A stretch of DNA of 64,000 bases, taken from Pseudomonas muyukensis (GTDB lineage Bacteria; Pseudomonadota; Gammaproteobacteria; Pseudomonadales; Pseudomonadaceae). The first letter of the stretch is position 1. Each line of letters begins with the position of its first letter. The DNA lies in NCBI RefSeq assembly GCF_019139535.1, contig NZ_CP077073.1:2074501-2138500 (forward strand). Reading direction: 5' to 3'. The notes beneath the pieces are model-generated. The model was given only the letters and a program-made list of their open reading frames with translations. It was not told the origin of the DNA and ran no database searches. Positions 26,324 through 35,124 of this stretch are shown one piece after another. A program made the translations under genes and the position numbers.

Positions 26324-27511
26324 CTATTCGACCCGCCGACGCGTGCCCAGCCAATAGAACAGGGCTGCCAATGCGACCGACCCGATCAGCAGGTAAAACA
26401 CCGCCACCGGCAGCACATGCCCCAGCGCCAGGCCCACCAGGATCGGCCCCAGCCCCGCGCCCAGGTTGGAAAGGTTCTGCGCGCCATAATAAACCCCGCG
26501 CAGGTGCTCCGGGGCAATCAGGTCGATGAACATGAATTCGGCCGGGATCACGATGATCTCGCCCAGGGTGAACACCAGCATGGCCAGGCACCAGGCCGGT
26601 GCCGAGGCGGCCACCGAGAAGCCCAGCAACCCGGCGATGAACATGGCCATGCCGGCCATCAGCCAGGGCATCAGGTGCTGGCGGGCGATGCGTCGGCCGA
26701 TCAGGTACTGCAGGCAGATGACTGCGAGGGCATTGGTGGTGACCAGGTAGCTGGCCAGGCGCGCTACCTCGGCGGGGTCCTGCAGCGTGACCACCAGGTA
26801 CTGCGACAGGTAGGCGGTGAACTGGCCGAATACCACGGCGCTGAGCACCCCGCCCAAGGTGAAGCAGACCAGCCGTCGGTCGCGCAGCATGCCCAGGGCA
26901 ACCTGGGCAAAACCCGCCGCGGGCCCGTCCTCGCGCAGGCTCAGCAGGTTGCGCTCGCCCAGCCGGTAGTAAGCCAGGCTCAAACCGAGGCCGATCAGCG
27001 CCGATACCAGGAACGGCAAGTGGTCGTCGGCCTCGATCAACAGCACCCCGAGCATCGGCCCTGCGGCCCAGGCGATGTTGTTGAACGTGTACTTGATGGC
27101 GAACGCTTCGCCGCGCCGCTGCTCGGGCAGCAGGGCGCAGAACCCGGCCTTGGCGGCAATGTCGACGACGGTCTGGGCCAGGTAGGCCACCACCAGGAAG
27201 CAGAAGAACAGCACCGCCGAGGTACTGCTGACGATGCCAATGAAAGCCAGGGCGAACACCAGCGTGCAGGCGACGATCAGCGTGTGGCTGCGCAGGGTGT
27301 CGACCAGGTGCCCGCCATAGAGGCTGAGCATGGATGCCAGGAGCATGGCGCCACCCACCAGCAGGCCGGTGTGGCCGACCGACAGGCCCATGTGCGCCGA
27401 CAGGTACACCACCAGATAGGGCAGGGTGATCGCCCGGGCCATGGTCAGGGTGAAGGTGGTGAACAGCAGCAGGCGCACGGCGGCTGGATAGTTTTTCAGG
27501 GCGCGGAGCAT
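26324..27511 (-). CDS. MFS transporter
   Basis: A 395-residue, twelve-helix major facilitator protein. It has the loop motif GGHLVDTLRSHTL after helix 2 and the segment VYYGAQNLSNLGAGLGPILVG in the second half, resembling MdtH/YfcJ-like drug or metabolite exporters. The substrate is unknown. The ATG at 27511 has AAGGAT upstream; the longer open frame starts at a TTG without a ribosome site. It is divergent from the TDT transporter gene, with a 160-base AT-rich intergenic region that probably holds both promoters. Confidence 0.87.
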   Translation of the reverse strand: MLRALKNYPAAVRLLLFTTFTLTMARAITLPYLVVYLSAHMGLSVGHTGLLVGGAMLLASMLSLYGGHLVDTLRSHTLIVACTLVFALAFIGIVSSTSAVLFFCFLVVAYLAQTVVDIAAKAGFCALLPEQRRGEAFAIKYTFNNIAWAAGPMLGVLLIEADDHLPFLVSALIGLGLSLAYYRLGERNLLSLREDGPAAGFAQVALGMLRDRRLVCFTLGGVLSAVVFGQFTAYLSQYLVVTLQDPAEVARLASYLVTTNALAVICLQYLIGRRIARQHLMPWLMAGMAMFIAGLLGFSVAASAPAWCLAMLVFTLGEIIVIPAEFMFIDLIAPEHLRGVYYGAQNLSNLGAGLGPILVGLALGHVLPVAVFYLLIGSVALAALFYWLGTRRRVE

Positions 27512-27671
27512 CGACCGATCCTTGTCGTTGTTAGTGGCCAAGCATATGCCAGGCGAGCGCTCGGGCGATATATTTATAAAACCGATAACAGATAGAGAAA
27601 TTACCCGTTATATAGATATTCTTTGTCGGCATAAGATAGCCCTACCTTACCCAAGGCCAGGAGAAACGCTC

Positions 27672-28811
27672 ATGCCATGCACCCAGACCCACGCGCCTTG
27701 CTGGCGCCCGCTCAGCCAACTGGCGCACCCGCGCGAGGTGATTCGCCAGTTCACCCCCAACTGGTTCGCCGCGACCATGGGCACCGGCGTGCTGGCCCTG
27801 GCGTTTCACCAGCTCCAGGTGCCGGTACTGGACTGCGTGGCCGAAGGGCTGTGGTGGCTGACCATTGGCCTGTTCACCCTGTTCTGTGTCCTGTACGGCG
27901 CCCGCTGGCTGCTGTTCTTCGACGAAGCCCGGCGCATCTTCGCCCACTCCACCGTGTCGATGTTCTTCGGCACCATCCCCATGGGCCTGGCCACCATCCT
28001 CAATGGTGCCCTGGTGTTCGGCCTGGCGCGCTGGGGCGAGGCCGTGGTGCCCTGGGTCGAGGCCTTGTGGTGGCTGGACGTGGGCCTGGCGCTGCTGTGC
28101 GGGGTGGCCATTCCCTACCTGATGTTCACCCGCCAGGAACACAGCATCGACCAGATGACCGCCGTCTGGCTGCTGCCGGTGGTGGCGGCGGAAGTCGCCG
28201 CGGCCAGTGGTGGCCTGCTGGCCCCGCACCTGGCCGATGCCCACCAGCAGTTCCTGGTGGTGGTGACCAGCTACGTGATGTGGGCGGTGTCGTTGCCGGT
28301 GGCGTTCAGCATCCTGACCATCCTCATGCTGCGCATGGCCTTGCACAAGTTGCCGCCGGCCAACATGGCCGCTTCCAGCTGGTTGGCGCTGGGCCCGATC
28401 GGTACTGGCGCGCTGGGCATGCTGGTGCTCGGTGGCGATGCGCCGGCAGTGTTCGCCGCCAATGGCCTGGGTGGGTTGGGCGAGGTGGCGCGCGGGCTGG
28501 GACTGGTGGCCGGGATCGTGCTGTGGGGCGCAGGGCTGTGGTGGCTGTTGACCGCGGTGCTGATCACCCTGCGCTACATGCGCCAGGGCATGCCGTTCAA
28601 CCTGGGCTGGTGGGGCTTCACCTTCCCGCTGGGGGTGTACTGCCTGGCCACGCTGAAACTGGCGGCCTGGCTGGGGCTGGGTTTCTTCAGTGTGTTCGGC
28701 CAGGTGCTGGTGGTGGCGCTGGCCCTGCTCTGGGCCCTGGTGGCCAGCCGCACCTTGCGCGGCGCCTGGCGCGGCGAGCTGTTCGTATCGCCGTGCATCG
28801 CCCAGCGCTGA
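27672..28811 (+). CDS. TDT-family (TehA/SLAC1/Ssu1-like) transporter
   Basis: A 379-residue membrane protein with about ten helices. FTPNWFAATMGTGVLALAFHQL is the diagnostic start of the tellurite-resistance/dicarboxylate transporter family, whose members include TehA, the malate carrier Mae1 and sulfite exporter Ssu1. The later segment FNLGWWGFTFPLGVYCLATLKL is also conserved. Substrate could be dicarboxylate, sulfite or another anion. AGGAGAAA lies ahead of ATG 27672. Confidence 0.9.
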   Translation: MPCTQTHAPCWRPLSQLAHPREVIRQFTPNWFAATMGTGVLALAFHQLQVPVLDCVAEGLWWLTIGLFTLFCVLYGARWLLFFDEARRIFAHSTVSMFFGTIPMGLATILNGALVFGLARWGEAVVPWVEALWWLDVGLALLCGVAIPYLMFTRQEHSIDQMTAVWLLPVVAAEVAAASGGLLAPHLADAHQQFLVVVTSYVMWAVSLPVAFSILTILMLRMALHKLPPANMAASSWLALGPIGTGALGMLVLGGDAPAVFAANGLGGLGEVARGLGLVAGIVLWGAGLWWLLTAVLITLRYMRQGMPFNLGWWGFTFPLGVYCLATLKLAAWLGLGFFSVFGQVLVVALALLWALVASRTLRGAWRGELFVSPCIAQR

Positions 28812-28829
28812 TGGGGTACCTGGGCGGGT

Positions 28830-28886
28830 TTGTTCGCTGGCAAGGCCGGCTCCTACAAGGGGGGGCGCCCCCGTAGGTGCCGGCCA
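28830..28886. repeat. REP pair
   Basis: GTTCGCTGGCAAGGCCGGCTC-type REP followed by the inverted half GTAGGTGCCGGCC, lying just after the TDT gene. The sequence between them is a GC-rich hairpin, so it may also act on transcript ends. Confidence 0.7.
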
Positions 28887-28990
28887 ATTGCGTGGCTATG
28901 GGTTGCCTTCGCTGGCCATTCCCGTGCAGATTTGTGGCTTCCCGCGCTGTGCGTGCCTCCAATGACAAAGCCCAACCAGGTACAAGGACG

Positions 28991-30865
28991 ATGAGTCACC
29001 CCTCGCAATTCACCTTGCTCGGCAAGCGGCGCTTCCTGCCGTTCTTCATTACCCAGTCGCTGGGTGCCTTCAACGACAACCTGTTCAAGCAGTCGCTGAT
29101 CCTGGCGATCCTCTACAAGCTGAGCCTGGAAGGCGACCGCTCGATCTGGGTCAACCTCTGCGCCTTGCTGTTCATCCTGCCGTTCTTCCTGTTCTCGGCA
29201 TTGGCCGGGCAGTTTGGCGAGAAATTCGCCAAGGACCGGCTGATCCGCGCGATCAAGCTGGCCGAGATCGCCATCATGGCCATCGGCGCGACCGGTTTCC
29301 TTACCCACCACCTGGAGCTGATGCTGCTGGCGCTGTTCGCCATGGGCACCCACTCGGCGCTGTTCGGCCCGGTGAAATATTCGATCCTGCCCCAGGCCCT
29401 GCGCGAGGAGGAACTGGTGGGCGGCAATGGTCTGGTGGAGATGGGCACCTTCCTGGCGATCCTGGCCGGGACCATCGGCGCCGGGGTGCTGATGTCGTCG
29501 TCCAGCTACGCCGCGCTTGCCGCGGCAGGCGTGGTCGGCACCGCCGTGCTCGGCTACCTGGCCAGCCGCTGGATCCCCCGCGCCGCCGCCGCGGCACCGC
29601 AGATGAAGCTGGACTGGAACATCTTCAAGCAGTCCTGGGCCACCCTGCGCCTGGGCCTGGGGCAGACCCCGGCGGTGTCGCGCTCGATCGTCGGCAACTC
29701 GTGGTTCTGGTTCGTCGGCGCCATCTACCTCACGCAGATCCCGGCCTATGCCAAGGACTGGCTGCATGGCGACGAGACCGTGGTCACCCTGGTGCTGACC
29801 CTGTTCTCGGTGGGCATCGCCGTCGGTTCGCTGCTGTGCGAGCGCCTCAGCGGACGCAAGGTGGAAATTGGCCTGGTGCCGTTCGGCTCGTTTGGCCTGA
29901 CCCTGTTCGGCCTGCTCTGGTGGTGGCACTCCGGGGACGTTCCCGCCGCGGCGACGCCTCATGACTGGCTGGCCCTGCTGGGCATGAGCCAGGCCTGGTG
30001 GATCATGCTCTCGATCGTTGGCCTTGGGGTATTCGGCGGCTTCTACATCGTGCCGCTGTACGCCTTGATCCAGGCCCGCACCGCAGAAGGCGAGCGGGCC
30101 CGGGTGATCGCCGCCAACAACATCCTCAACGCGCTGTTCATGGTGGTGTCGGCGATCATCACCATCGTCCTGTTGAGCCTGGCCAAGCTGACTATCCCGC
30201 AGTTGTTCCTGGTGGTGTCGCTGCTCAATATCGCGGTCAACGCCTACATCTTCCGGATCGTGCCGGAATTCACCATGCGCTTCCTGATCTGGCTGCTCAG
30301 CCATTCGATGTACCGGGTCGAGCACCGCGAGCTGCAGCGTATTCCCGACCAAGGCGCGGCGCTGCTGGTGTGCAACCATGTCTCGTTCGTCGACGCGCTA
30401 CTGCTCGGTGGCGCCATCCGCCGGCCGATCCGTTTCGTCATGTACTACAAGATCTACAACCTGCCGGTGCTCAACTTCGTGTTCCGCACTGCCGGGGCCA
30501 TCCCGATCGCCGGGCGTGGCGAAGACGAGGCTACCTACGAGCGAGCCTTCGCCCGCATCGCCCAGTACCTGGCCGACGGCGAGCTGGTGTGCATCTTCCC
30601 CGAGGGCAAGCTGAGTGCGGACGGTGAGATCGATGTGTTCAAGGGTGGGGTCAGCCGTATCCTGGAGCAAACGCCAGTGCCGGTGATTCCGTTGGCGCTG
30701 CAGGGGCTGTGGGGGAGTTTCTTCAGCCGCGATCCGAACAAGGGCTTGTTCAAGCGCCTGTGGTCGCGGGTGACCATCGTGGCCGGCGCCGCCATCCCGG
30801 CGGAGGCGGCGCAGCCTGAAGCGCTGCGCGAACAGGTGAGCCTGCTGCGCGGCGCGATACGTTAA
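28991..30865 (+). CDS. MFS (LplT-like) transporter fused to 1-acyl-glycerol-phosphate acyltransferase
   Basis: A 624-residue fusion. Residues 1-420 form a twelve-helix MFS domain with the LplT-type start FFITQSLGAFNDNLFKQS. Residues 440-624 are a PlsC acyltransferase with His463-x4-Asp468 in NHVSFVD and the motif FPEGKLS. In E. coli, LplT flips lysophospholipid and the separate Aas protein re-acylates it, so this protein could import and repair lysophospholipids in one chain. No AMP-binding acyl-ACP synthetase domain follows, unlike some longer homologues, so an acyl donor from elsewhere is needed. AAGGA precedes the ATG. Confidence 0.9.
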   Translation: MSHPSQFTLLGKRRFLPFFITQSLGAFNDNLFKQSLILAILYKLSLEGDRSIWVNLCALLFILPFFLFSALAGQFGEKFAKDRLIRAIKLAEIAIMAIGATGFLTHHLELMLLALFAMGTHSALFGPVKYSILPQALREEELVGGNGLVEMGTFLAILAGTIGAGVLMSSSSYAALAAAGVVGTAVLGYLASRWIPRAAAAAPQMKLDWNIFKQSWATLRLGLGQTPAVSRSIVGNSWFWFVGAIYLTQIPAYAKDWLHGDETVVTLVLTLFSVGIAVGSLLCERLSGRKVEIGLVPFGSFGLTLFGLLWWWHSGDVPAAATPHDWLALLGMSQAWWIMLSIVGLGVFGGFYIVPLYALIQARTAEGERARVIAANNILNALFMVVSAIITIVLLSLAKLTIPQLFLVVSLLNIAVNAYIFRIVPEFTMRFLIWLLSHSMYRVEHRELQRIPDQGAALLVCNHVSFVDALLLGGAIRRPIRFVMYYKIYNLPVLNFVFRTAGAIPIAGRGEDEATYERAFARIAQYLADGELVCIFPEGKLSADGEIDVFKGGVSRILEQTPVPVIPLALQGLWGSFFSRDPNKGLFKRLWSRVTIVAGAAIPAEAAQPEALREQVSLLRGAIR

Positions 30866-30881
30866 GGCTGTGGAGCGAAGG

Positions 30882-31199
30882 TCAGCTGGCGCTGACCTTC
30901 AGGCCGACCAGGCCGCAGATGATCAGGGCAACGCTGACCAAACGCACCAGGGCCATGGATTCGCCGAACAGGATAATGCCGGCGATCACCGTGCCGACCG
31001 CGCCGACGCCAGTCCAGATGGCATAGGCGGTGCCCAGCGGCAGCTCTTTCATGGCCAGGCCCAGCAGACCGAGGCTGATGACCATGGCGCCGACGGTGAG
31101 CACGGTGGGCAGGGGGCGGGTGAAGCCGTCGGTGTACTTGAGGCCGACAGCCCAACCGACTTCGAACAGGCCGGCGAAGAACAGGATGATCCAGGACAT
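30882..31199 (-). CDS. sugE: SMR-family guanidinium exporter
   Basis: A 105-residue, four-helix small multidrug resistance protein. It has the conserved Glu in [18 protein letters not shown] and the SugE-type [13 protein letters not shown] in helix 3. SugE/Gdx members export guanidinium rather than bulky drugs. The upstream leader has two ACGR-loop hairpins of the guanidine-II riboswitch, which supports that substrate. GGAGAA lies before the start codon. Confidence 0.93.
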   Translation of the reverse strand: MSWIILFFAGLFEVGWAVGLKYTDGFTRPLPTVLTVGAMVISLGLLGLAMKELPLGTAYAIWTGVGAVGTVIAGIILFGESMALVRLVSVALIICGLVGLKVSAS

Positions 31200-31224
31200 G
31201 GTGTTTCTCCATCGTTTCAAGGAT

Positions 31225-31273
31225 GGGGCCGTCCCCGGAATGGTCACGCACAGCGTCGTGAGGTCGTCCTCAC
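31225..31273 (-). promoter_or_regulatory. Guanidine-II (mini-ykkC) riboswitch
   Basis: Read on the minus strand, the sugE leader has two short hairpins: GTGAGG-ACGA-CCTCAC (31258-31273) and GGGG-ACGG-CCCC (31225-31236). They are separated by a 21-base linker and lie just upstream of the ribosome site. Two hairpins with ACGR tetraloops are the defining pattern of guanidine-II riboswitches, which turn on Gdx exporters when guanidine is present. Confidence 0.85.
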
Positions 31274-31327
31274 AGTGCGCAGTATAGTGCACATTTTTCA
31301 GCGCGCCGGCAAGCGCCGCCCCGCCTG

Positions 31328-32287
31328 CTACGGCGCAGGAGCGGCTTGCTCGACCACCACGGGCTCCTCCATCCGCCGGAACCAGGTCGACAGCAGGGCC
31401 CCGGAAATGTTGTGCCACACGCTGAACAACGCGCTGGGCACGGCCGCCAGTGGCGAGAAATGCGCCGCCGCCAGCGCTGCGCCCAGCCCTGAGTTCTGCA
31501 TGCCCACCTCCAGCGCCAGCGACTTGCGCTGGGCCAGCGGCAGGTTGCACAACTTGCCGGTGAGGTAGCCCAGCAGGAAGCCGAAGCTGTTGTGCAGGAT
31601 CACCACGGCCATGATCAGCAGCCCCGACTCGGCGATCTTCGCCTGGCTGGCCGCCACCACCGCGCAGACGATCATCACGATGCTCACCACCGACACCAGC
31701 GGCAGCACCTGCACCGCCAGTTGCACCCGGGCGCCAAGCAGGCGCTGGGCGAGCACGCCGAGCACAATCGGCAGCATCACCAGTTGCAGGATCGACCAGA
31801 ACATGTCCATGAACGAAACCGGCAGCCAGGCCGAGGCCAGCAACCAGATCAGTGCCGGGGTCAGCAGCGGGGCGAGCAGGGTGGTCACCGCGGCGATCGC
31901 CACGGCCAGCGCCAGGTCGCCGCGGGACAGCCAGACCATCACGTTGGACGCCGTGCCGCTTGGGCAGCAGCCGACCAGGATCACGCCGACGGCAATCTCT
32001 GCTGGCAGCTGGAACAACTGGCACAGCAGCCAGGCCATCCCTGGCATGATCACGAAGTGCGCCACCACCCCCAGCGCCACGCGCCAGGGTTGGCGGGCGA
32101 GGGCGGCAAAATCGTCGAGCTTGAGGGTCAGGCCCATGCCGAACATCACCAGGCCCAGCAAGGGCACGATGGCCACCTTGAGCGCGATGAACCACTGTGG
32201 CATGACAAAGGCCAGGCAGGCGAACAGCAGCACCCACAAGGCGAAGGTATTGCCGACGAAGCGGCTGAGGGTGGCGAGGGCACGCAT
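31328..32287 (-). CDS. Bile acid:sodium symporter family (BASS) transporter
   Basis: A 319-residue membrane protein of about nine or ten helices. The motifs [38 protein letters not shown] and [18 protein letters not shown] are characteristic of the YocS/BASS family, which moves organic anions such as pantoate, pyruvate or bile-acid-like compounds with sodium. The substrate here is unknown. It lies upstream of sugE in the same direction, with a gap that contains the sugE leader. Confidence 0.9.
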   Translation of the reverse strand: MRALATLSRFVGNTFALWVLLFACLAFVMPQWFIALKVAIVPLLGLVMFGMGLTLKLDDFAALARQPWRVALGVVAHFVIMPGMAWLLCQLFQLPAEIAVGVILVGCCPSGTASNVMVWLSRGDLALAVAIAAVTTLLAPLLTPALIWLLASAWLPVSFMDMFWSILQLVMLPIVLGVLAQRLLGARVQLAVQVLPLVSVVSIVMIVCAVVAASQAKIAESGLLIMAVVILHNSFGFLLGYLTGKLCNLPLAQRKSLALEVGMQNSGLGAALAAAHFSPLAAVPSALFSVWHNISGALLSTWFRRMEEPVVVEQAAPAP

Positions 32288-32319
32288 GGGCTGGTCCTTG
32301 TTCTATTTATAGGTGTTTG

Positions 32320-32382
32320 CAGGAGCCAGCCTTGCTGGCGAGCCAGGCAGCGCGCTGCCTGGTTCGCCAGCAAGGCGCCCGC
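32320..32382. repeat. REP pair
   Basis: AGGAGCCAGCCTTGCTGGCG and the inverted GGTTCGCCAGCAAGGCGCC surround a short GCAGCGCGCTGC palindrome, between the BASS transporter and rdgC. Confidence 0.8.
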
Positions 32383-32399
32383 GGCAAGCGCACCAGCAA

Positions 32400-33320
32400 T
32401 CAGACCCCCTGCGGGATCTCTTCGCCGCCCAGGGCCTCGAACAGCAGCGGCAGGAACTCGGTGAAGGTCATCATCATCAGGGTGAAGCTGGCGTCGAACT
32501 GCTGTTGCGCCTCGTCGCCACCGTCCTGTTCGGCCTGCTCCTGCAGCAGCTCCTCGAACTTCAGACGCTTGATCACCATCTTGTCGTCGAGCACGAACGA
32601 CAACTTGTCCTGCCAGGCCAGGGCCAGCTGGGTGACCACCTTGCCGGTGCTCAGGTGCAGCTGGATTTCCTCGCCGGTCAGGTCCTGGCGCTTGCAGCGA
32701 ACGATGCCGCCGTCTTCGGCGGTGTCGCGCAGTTCGCATTCGTCGAGTACATAGAAGCCCTCGGCGGCCTGCTGCGACTTGACCCAGTCGGTCATGGTCG
32801 CGCTCGGCGCGATCTTCACCGTGGCCGGGCGCACCGGCAGCGAGCCGATCACTTCACGCAGGGTCGACAGCAGGTCTTCGGCGCGCTTGGCGCTGGCCGA
32901 GTTGACCAGGATCATGCCCAGGCGCGGGGCGATGGCGGCGAAGATCATCGAGCGGCGGATGAACGCACGCGGCAGGAATGCCTGGATGATCTCGTCCTTG
33001 ATCTGGTCGCGCTCCTTCTTGTAGACCTTGCGCATCTGCTCGGTCTCGATTTCCTCGACCTTCTCCTTGACCGCGTCGTTGACCACGCTGCTGGGCAGGA
33101 TGCGTTCTTCCTTACGGGCGGCGATCAGCATGAATTCGCCACTGACGTGCACCAGCGGGGCGTCCGCGCCCTTGCCGAACGGTGCGACGAAACCGTAGGT
33201 GGTCAGTTCCTGGCTGGCGCAGGGGCGGGCCGGCTTGCTGGCCAGGGCGGTTTCCAGGGCTTGCGCCTCGAACGGTACTTCCTGGGTCAGGCGATAGGAC
33301 AGCAGGTTCTTGAACCACAT
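32400..33320 (-). CDS. rdgC: Recombination-associated protein RdgC
   Basis: A 306-residue ring-forming DNA-binding protein that modulates RecA access to double-stranded DNA. The start [12 protein letters not shown] is typical. [35 protein letters not shown] and [20 protein letters not shown] segments agree with the family, and the length is normal. The start at 33320 follows a GGAGAG ribosome site. Confidence 0.95.
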   Translation of the reverse strand: MWFKNLLSYRLTQEVPFEAQALETALASKPARPCASQELTTYGFVAPFGKGADAPLVHVSGEFMLIAARKEERILPSSVVNDAVKEKVEEIETEQMRKVYKKERDQIKDEIIQAFLPRAFIRRSMIFAAIAPRLGMILVNSASAKRAEDLLSTLREVIGSLPVRPATVKIAPSATMTDWVKSQQAAEGFYVLDECELRDTAEDGGIVRCKRQDLTGEEIQLHLSTGKVVTQLALAWQDKLSFVLDDKMVIKRLKFEELLQEQAEQDGGDEAQQQFDASFTLMMMTFTEFLPLLFEALGGEEIPQGV

Positions 33321-33486
33321 GAGGGGGGATCTCTCCTTAATACATAAGGCGGGCATTATTCTCCGAGCGGCGGTTGAAGGCCAACCCTGTCATACGGCCA
33401 GCACCTTATAGAGAGGAAGAAACACCCGGCATTGCTAGGTCTTTGAAAGGCCTGAGAATTTTTTTTAAAAAAGTTTAAAAAAGTGC

Positions 33487-33515
33487 TTGCCAGGGTGGCG
33501 GGCCCTCCGTAGAAT
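33487..33515 (+). promoter_or_regulatory. Sigma-70 promoter of the tRNA-Val/tRNA-Asp unit
   Basis: TTGCCA (33487-33492) and TAGAAT (33510-33515) are separated by 17 bases and followed by a GC-rich discriminator, as in stringently controlled stable RNA promoters. An A/T-rich stretch just upstream could be an UP element. The first tRNA starts 20 bases downstream. Confidence 0.75.
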
Positions 33516-33535
33516 GCGCGCCACACCGAGACGAA

Positions 33536-33611
33536 GGGTGATTAGCTCAGCCGGGAGAGCATCTGCCTTACAAGCAGAGGGTCGGCGGTTCGATCCCGTC
33601 ATCACCCACCA
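33536..33611 (+). tRNA. tRNA-Val (TAC)
   Basis: A 76-base cloverleaf with encoded CCA. The acceptor stem is GGGTGAT with ATCACCC, the D-arm contains AGCTCAGCCGGGAGAGC, the anticodon loop is CTTACAA with TAC at 33569-33571, and the T-arm contains GTTCGATCC. It is followed by tRNA-Asp after 13 bases. Confidence 0.98.
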
Positions 33612-33624
33612 CTCGATGTATAGC

Positions 33625-33701
33625 GCGGCGGTAGTTCAGTCGGTTAGAATACCGGCCTGTCACGCCGGGGGTCGCGGGTTCGAGTCCCGTCCGCCGCGCC
33701 A
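33625..33701 (+). tRNA. tRNA-Asp (GTC)
   Basis: A 77-base cloverleaf with encoded CCA. The acceptor stem is GCGGCGG with CCGCCGC, the anticodon GTC lies at 33659-33661, and the T-loop is GGTTCGAGTCC. It is co-transcribed with the preceding tRNA-Val. Confidence 0.98.
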
Positions 33702-33744
33702 TATTTAGCTTCCAGGGCCCACTGAACACCCGGAAGCAACAGAG

Positions 33745-33770
33745 AAAGCGACCTTAGGGTCGCTTTTTTT
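33745..33770 (+). terminator. Terminator of the tRNA unit
   Basis: AAAGCGACC pairs with GGTCGCTTT around a TTAG loop, followed by a T run. It lies 44 bases after tRNA-Asp. Confidence 0.93.
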
Positions 33771-33846
33771 GTGTCTGCTGTTTCTGCAGGCTGTCTTGGG
33801 GGCTGATGCCAAGGCATCCCAGCCGGCAGCCCCCAGGCACTCTCCC

Positions 33847-34632
33847 TCAGGGCTTTGCGCCCAACCGCTCTTCCCCGCGCAACGTCAGTACCTCATAGCC
33901 GGTTTCGGTCACCGCCACGGTGTGCTCCCACTGGGCCGACAAGCTGTGGTCGCGGGTGATCACCGTCCAGCCATCGCGCAGGCCACGGGTCCCGCGCCCG
34001 CCCTGGTTGATCATCGGCTCGATGGTGAACACCATGCCCGCTTGCAGTGCCAGGCCCATGCCGCGTTGCCCGTAGTGCAGCACTTCGGGCGCTTCGTGCA
34101 TCTGGGTGCCGATGCCATGGCCGCAGTATTCGCGCACCACGCTGTAGCCCGCCGCCTCGGCATGGGCCTGGATGGCATGGCCGATATCGCCGAGGGTGGC
34201 GCCGGGGCGAACCTGCTCGATGCCTTTCCATAAGGCCGCGTAGGTGGTGTCGACCAGCCGCCGGGCCTCGTCGTCGATCTGGCCGATGGCGTACATCTTC
34301 GACGAGTCGGCGATATAGCCACCCTGTTCCAGGGTGATGTCGACATTGACGATGGAGCCTTCGCCCAACACCTCGTCGGCCTTGGGCATGCCGTGGCAGA
34401 CCACATGGTCCACCGAGGTGTTCAGCGCGTAGGGAAAACCGTACTGGCCCTTGCTCGCCGGGCGCGCCTTGAGGTGCTCGATGATGAAGGCTTCGGCGCG
34501 ATCGTTGATTTGCATCGTGGTCACGCCGGGACGGATGAAACCGTCGAGGTCGGCGAACACCTGCGCCAGCAACTGGCCGGCGCGGCGCATCAGCGCCAGT
34601 TGCGCGGCGTTCTTGAGGATGACCTGGCTCAT
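33847..34632 (-). CDS. map: Type I methionine aminopeptidase (second, ParD-like-linked form)
   Basis: A 261-residue pita-bread-fold metallopeptidase that removes N-terminal methionine. All five metal ligands are visible in order: Asp in NVDITLEQGG, Asp in ADSSKMYAIG, His in CGHGIGTQMHE, Glu in FTIEPM and Glu in WEHTVAV. The housekeeping map gene of pseudomonads is normally beside rpsB, so this is probably an additional copy. It overlaps a ParD-like gene by four bases (ATGA) and is translated after it. Confidence 0.92.
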   Translation of the reverse strand: MSQVILKNAAQLALMRRAGQLLAQVFADLDGFIRPGVTTMQINDRAEAFIIEHLKARPASKGQYGFPYALNTSVDHVVCHGMPKADEVLGEGSIVNVDITLEQGGYIADSSKMYAIGQIDDEARRLVDTTYAALWKGIEQVRPGATLGDIGHAIQAHAEAAGYSVVREYCGHGIGTQMHEAPEVLHYGQRGMGLALQAGMVFTIEPMINQGGRGTRGLRDGWTVITRDHSLSAQWEHTVAVTETGYEVLTLRGEERLGAKP

Positions 34633-34832
34633 CGCAGCAATTCCTTGAGGTTGGCTTGCTCCTGGCGCAGCAGCTGGCGCAGCAGTTCCTGGTAGGTGGC
34701 TTGCGGGTGCAGCTCGGCGAGCATGCCGAGGCGGATCCAGTGCTCGGCCTGGGCGTTGATCGAGCGCGACAGGGCGGCGCTGGCCACGCGCAGGTCTTCG
34801 TGGAGGTCGTCGGCGATCTTGACGATGCCCAT
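34629..34832 (-). CDS. ParD-like protein
   Basis: A 67-residue protein matching the ParD-like antitoxin family: a ribbon-helix-helix-type start GIVKIADDLHEDLRVASAALSRSINAQAEHWIRLGM and a Gln/Leu-rich C-terminal helix. No ParE toxin is next to it; instead it sits immediately ahead of a methionine aminopeptidase gene and overlaps it. The pair may be co-regulated, with this protein as repressor. Function is inferred only. Confidence 0.8.
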   Translation of the reverse strand: MGIVKIADDLHEDLRVASAALSRSINAQAEHWIRLGMLAELHPQATYQELLRQLLRQEQANLKELLR

Positions 34833-34977
34833 GGTGCTTTACCTATTTATATGAAACGTATGCGAATCATATAGTCGTGGCGCGGTTCATGCCACCCGCT
34901 GGTGCAGCGCTCCCTGGCGTGGTGCACGGGCAATCGCCGAGGTCGCGCGCTGCTGCGTGGTTGCGGCGTGGTCAAGA

Positions 34978-35018
34978 GATGGCCCGGCTTTTGCTGAATG
35001 TCCTGCATCCGGGCCATC
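34978..35018 (+). promoter_or_regulatory. Leader hairpin upstream of nasA (first)
   Basis: GATGGCCCGG and its exact complement CCGGGCCATC bracket a 21-base loop, about 110 bases before nasA. With the second hairpin, it forms a structured leader of the kind on which nitrate-responsive antiterminators act. Function is inferred. Confidence 0.5.
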
Positions 35019-35040
35019 AACGTCGATGGCTCTTTTCATC

Positions 35041-35106
35041 ACGACGAAGGCGCCGTGTTGCCCTGCTTGCGATCAGCCAAGCGGGAGCAGCCGGCGCCTT
35101 TGTCGT
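35041..35106 (+). promoter_or_regulatory. Leader hairpin upstream of nasA (second)
   Basis: ACGACGAAGGCGCCG pairs with CGGCGCCTTTGTCGT with a nested GCTTG/CAAGC stem in the loop, ending about 19 bases before the nasA start. The GGCGCC core and CTTT tail resemble the terminator before nirB. It may be an attenuator, though the T run is short. Confidence 0.45.
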
Positions 35107-35124
35107 TCGTGCAGGAGAACGCCG

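Noticed and set aside
25235..27595. 786-codon plus-strand frame antisense to the hybrid kinase and MFS genes
   Set aside because: His/Gln/Gly-rich shadow frame over two genes with clear domain evidence.
33536..33845. tRNA genes considered as an integration site for a genomic island
   Set aside because: No integrase gene and no direct repeat of a tRNA 3' end are seen; the flanks are ordinary core genes.
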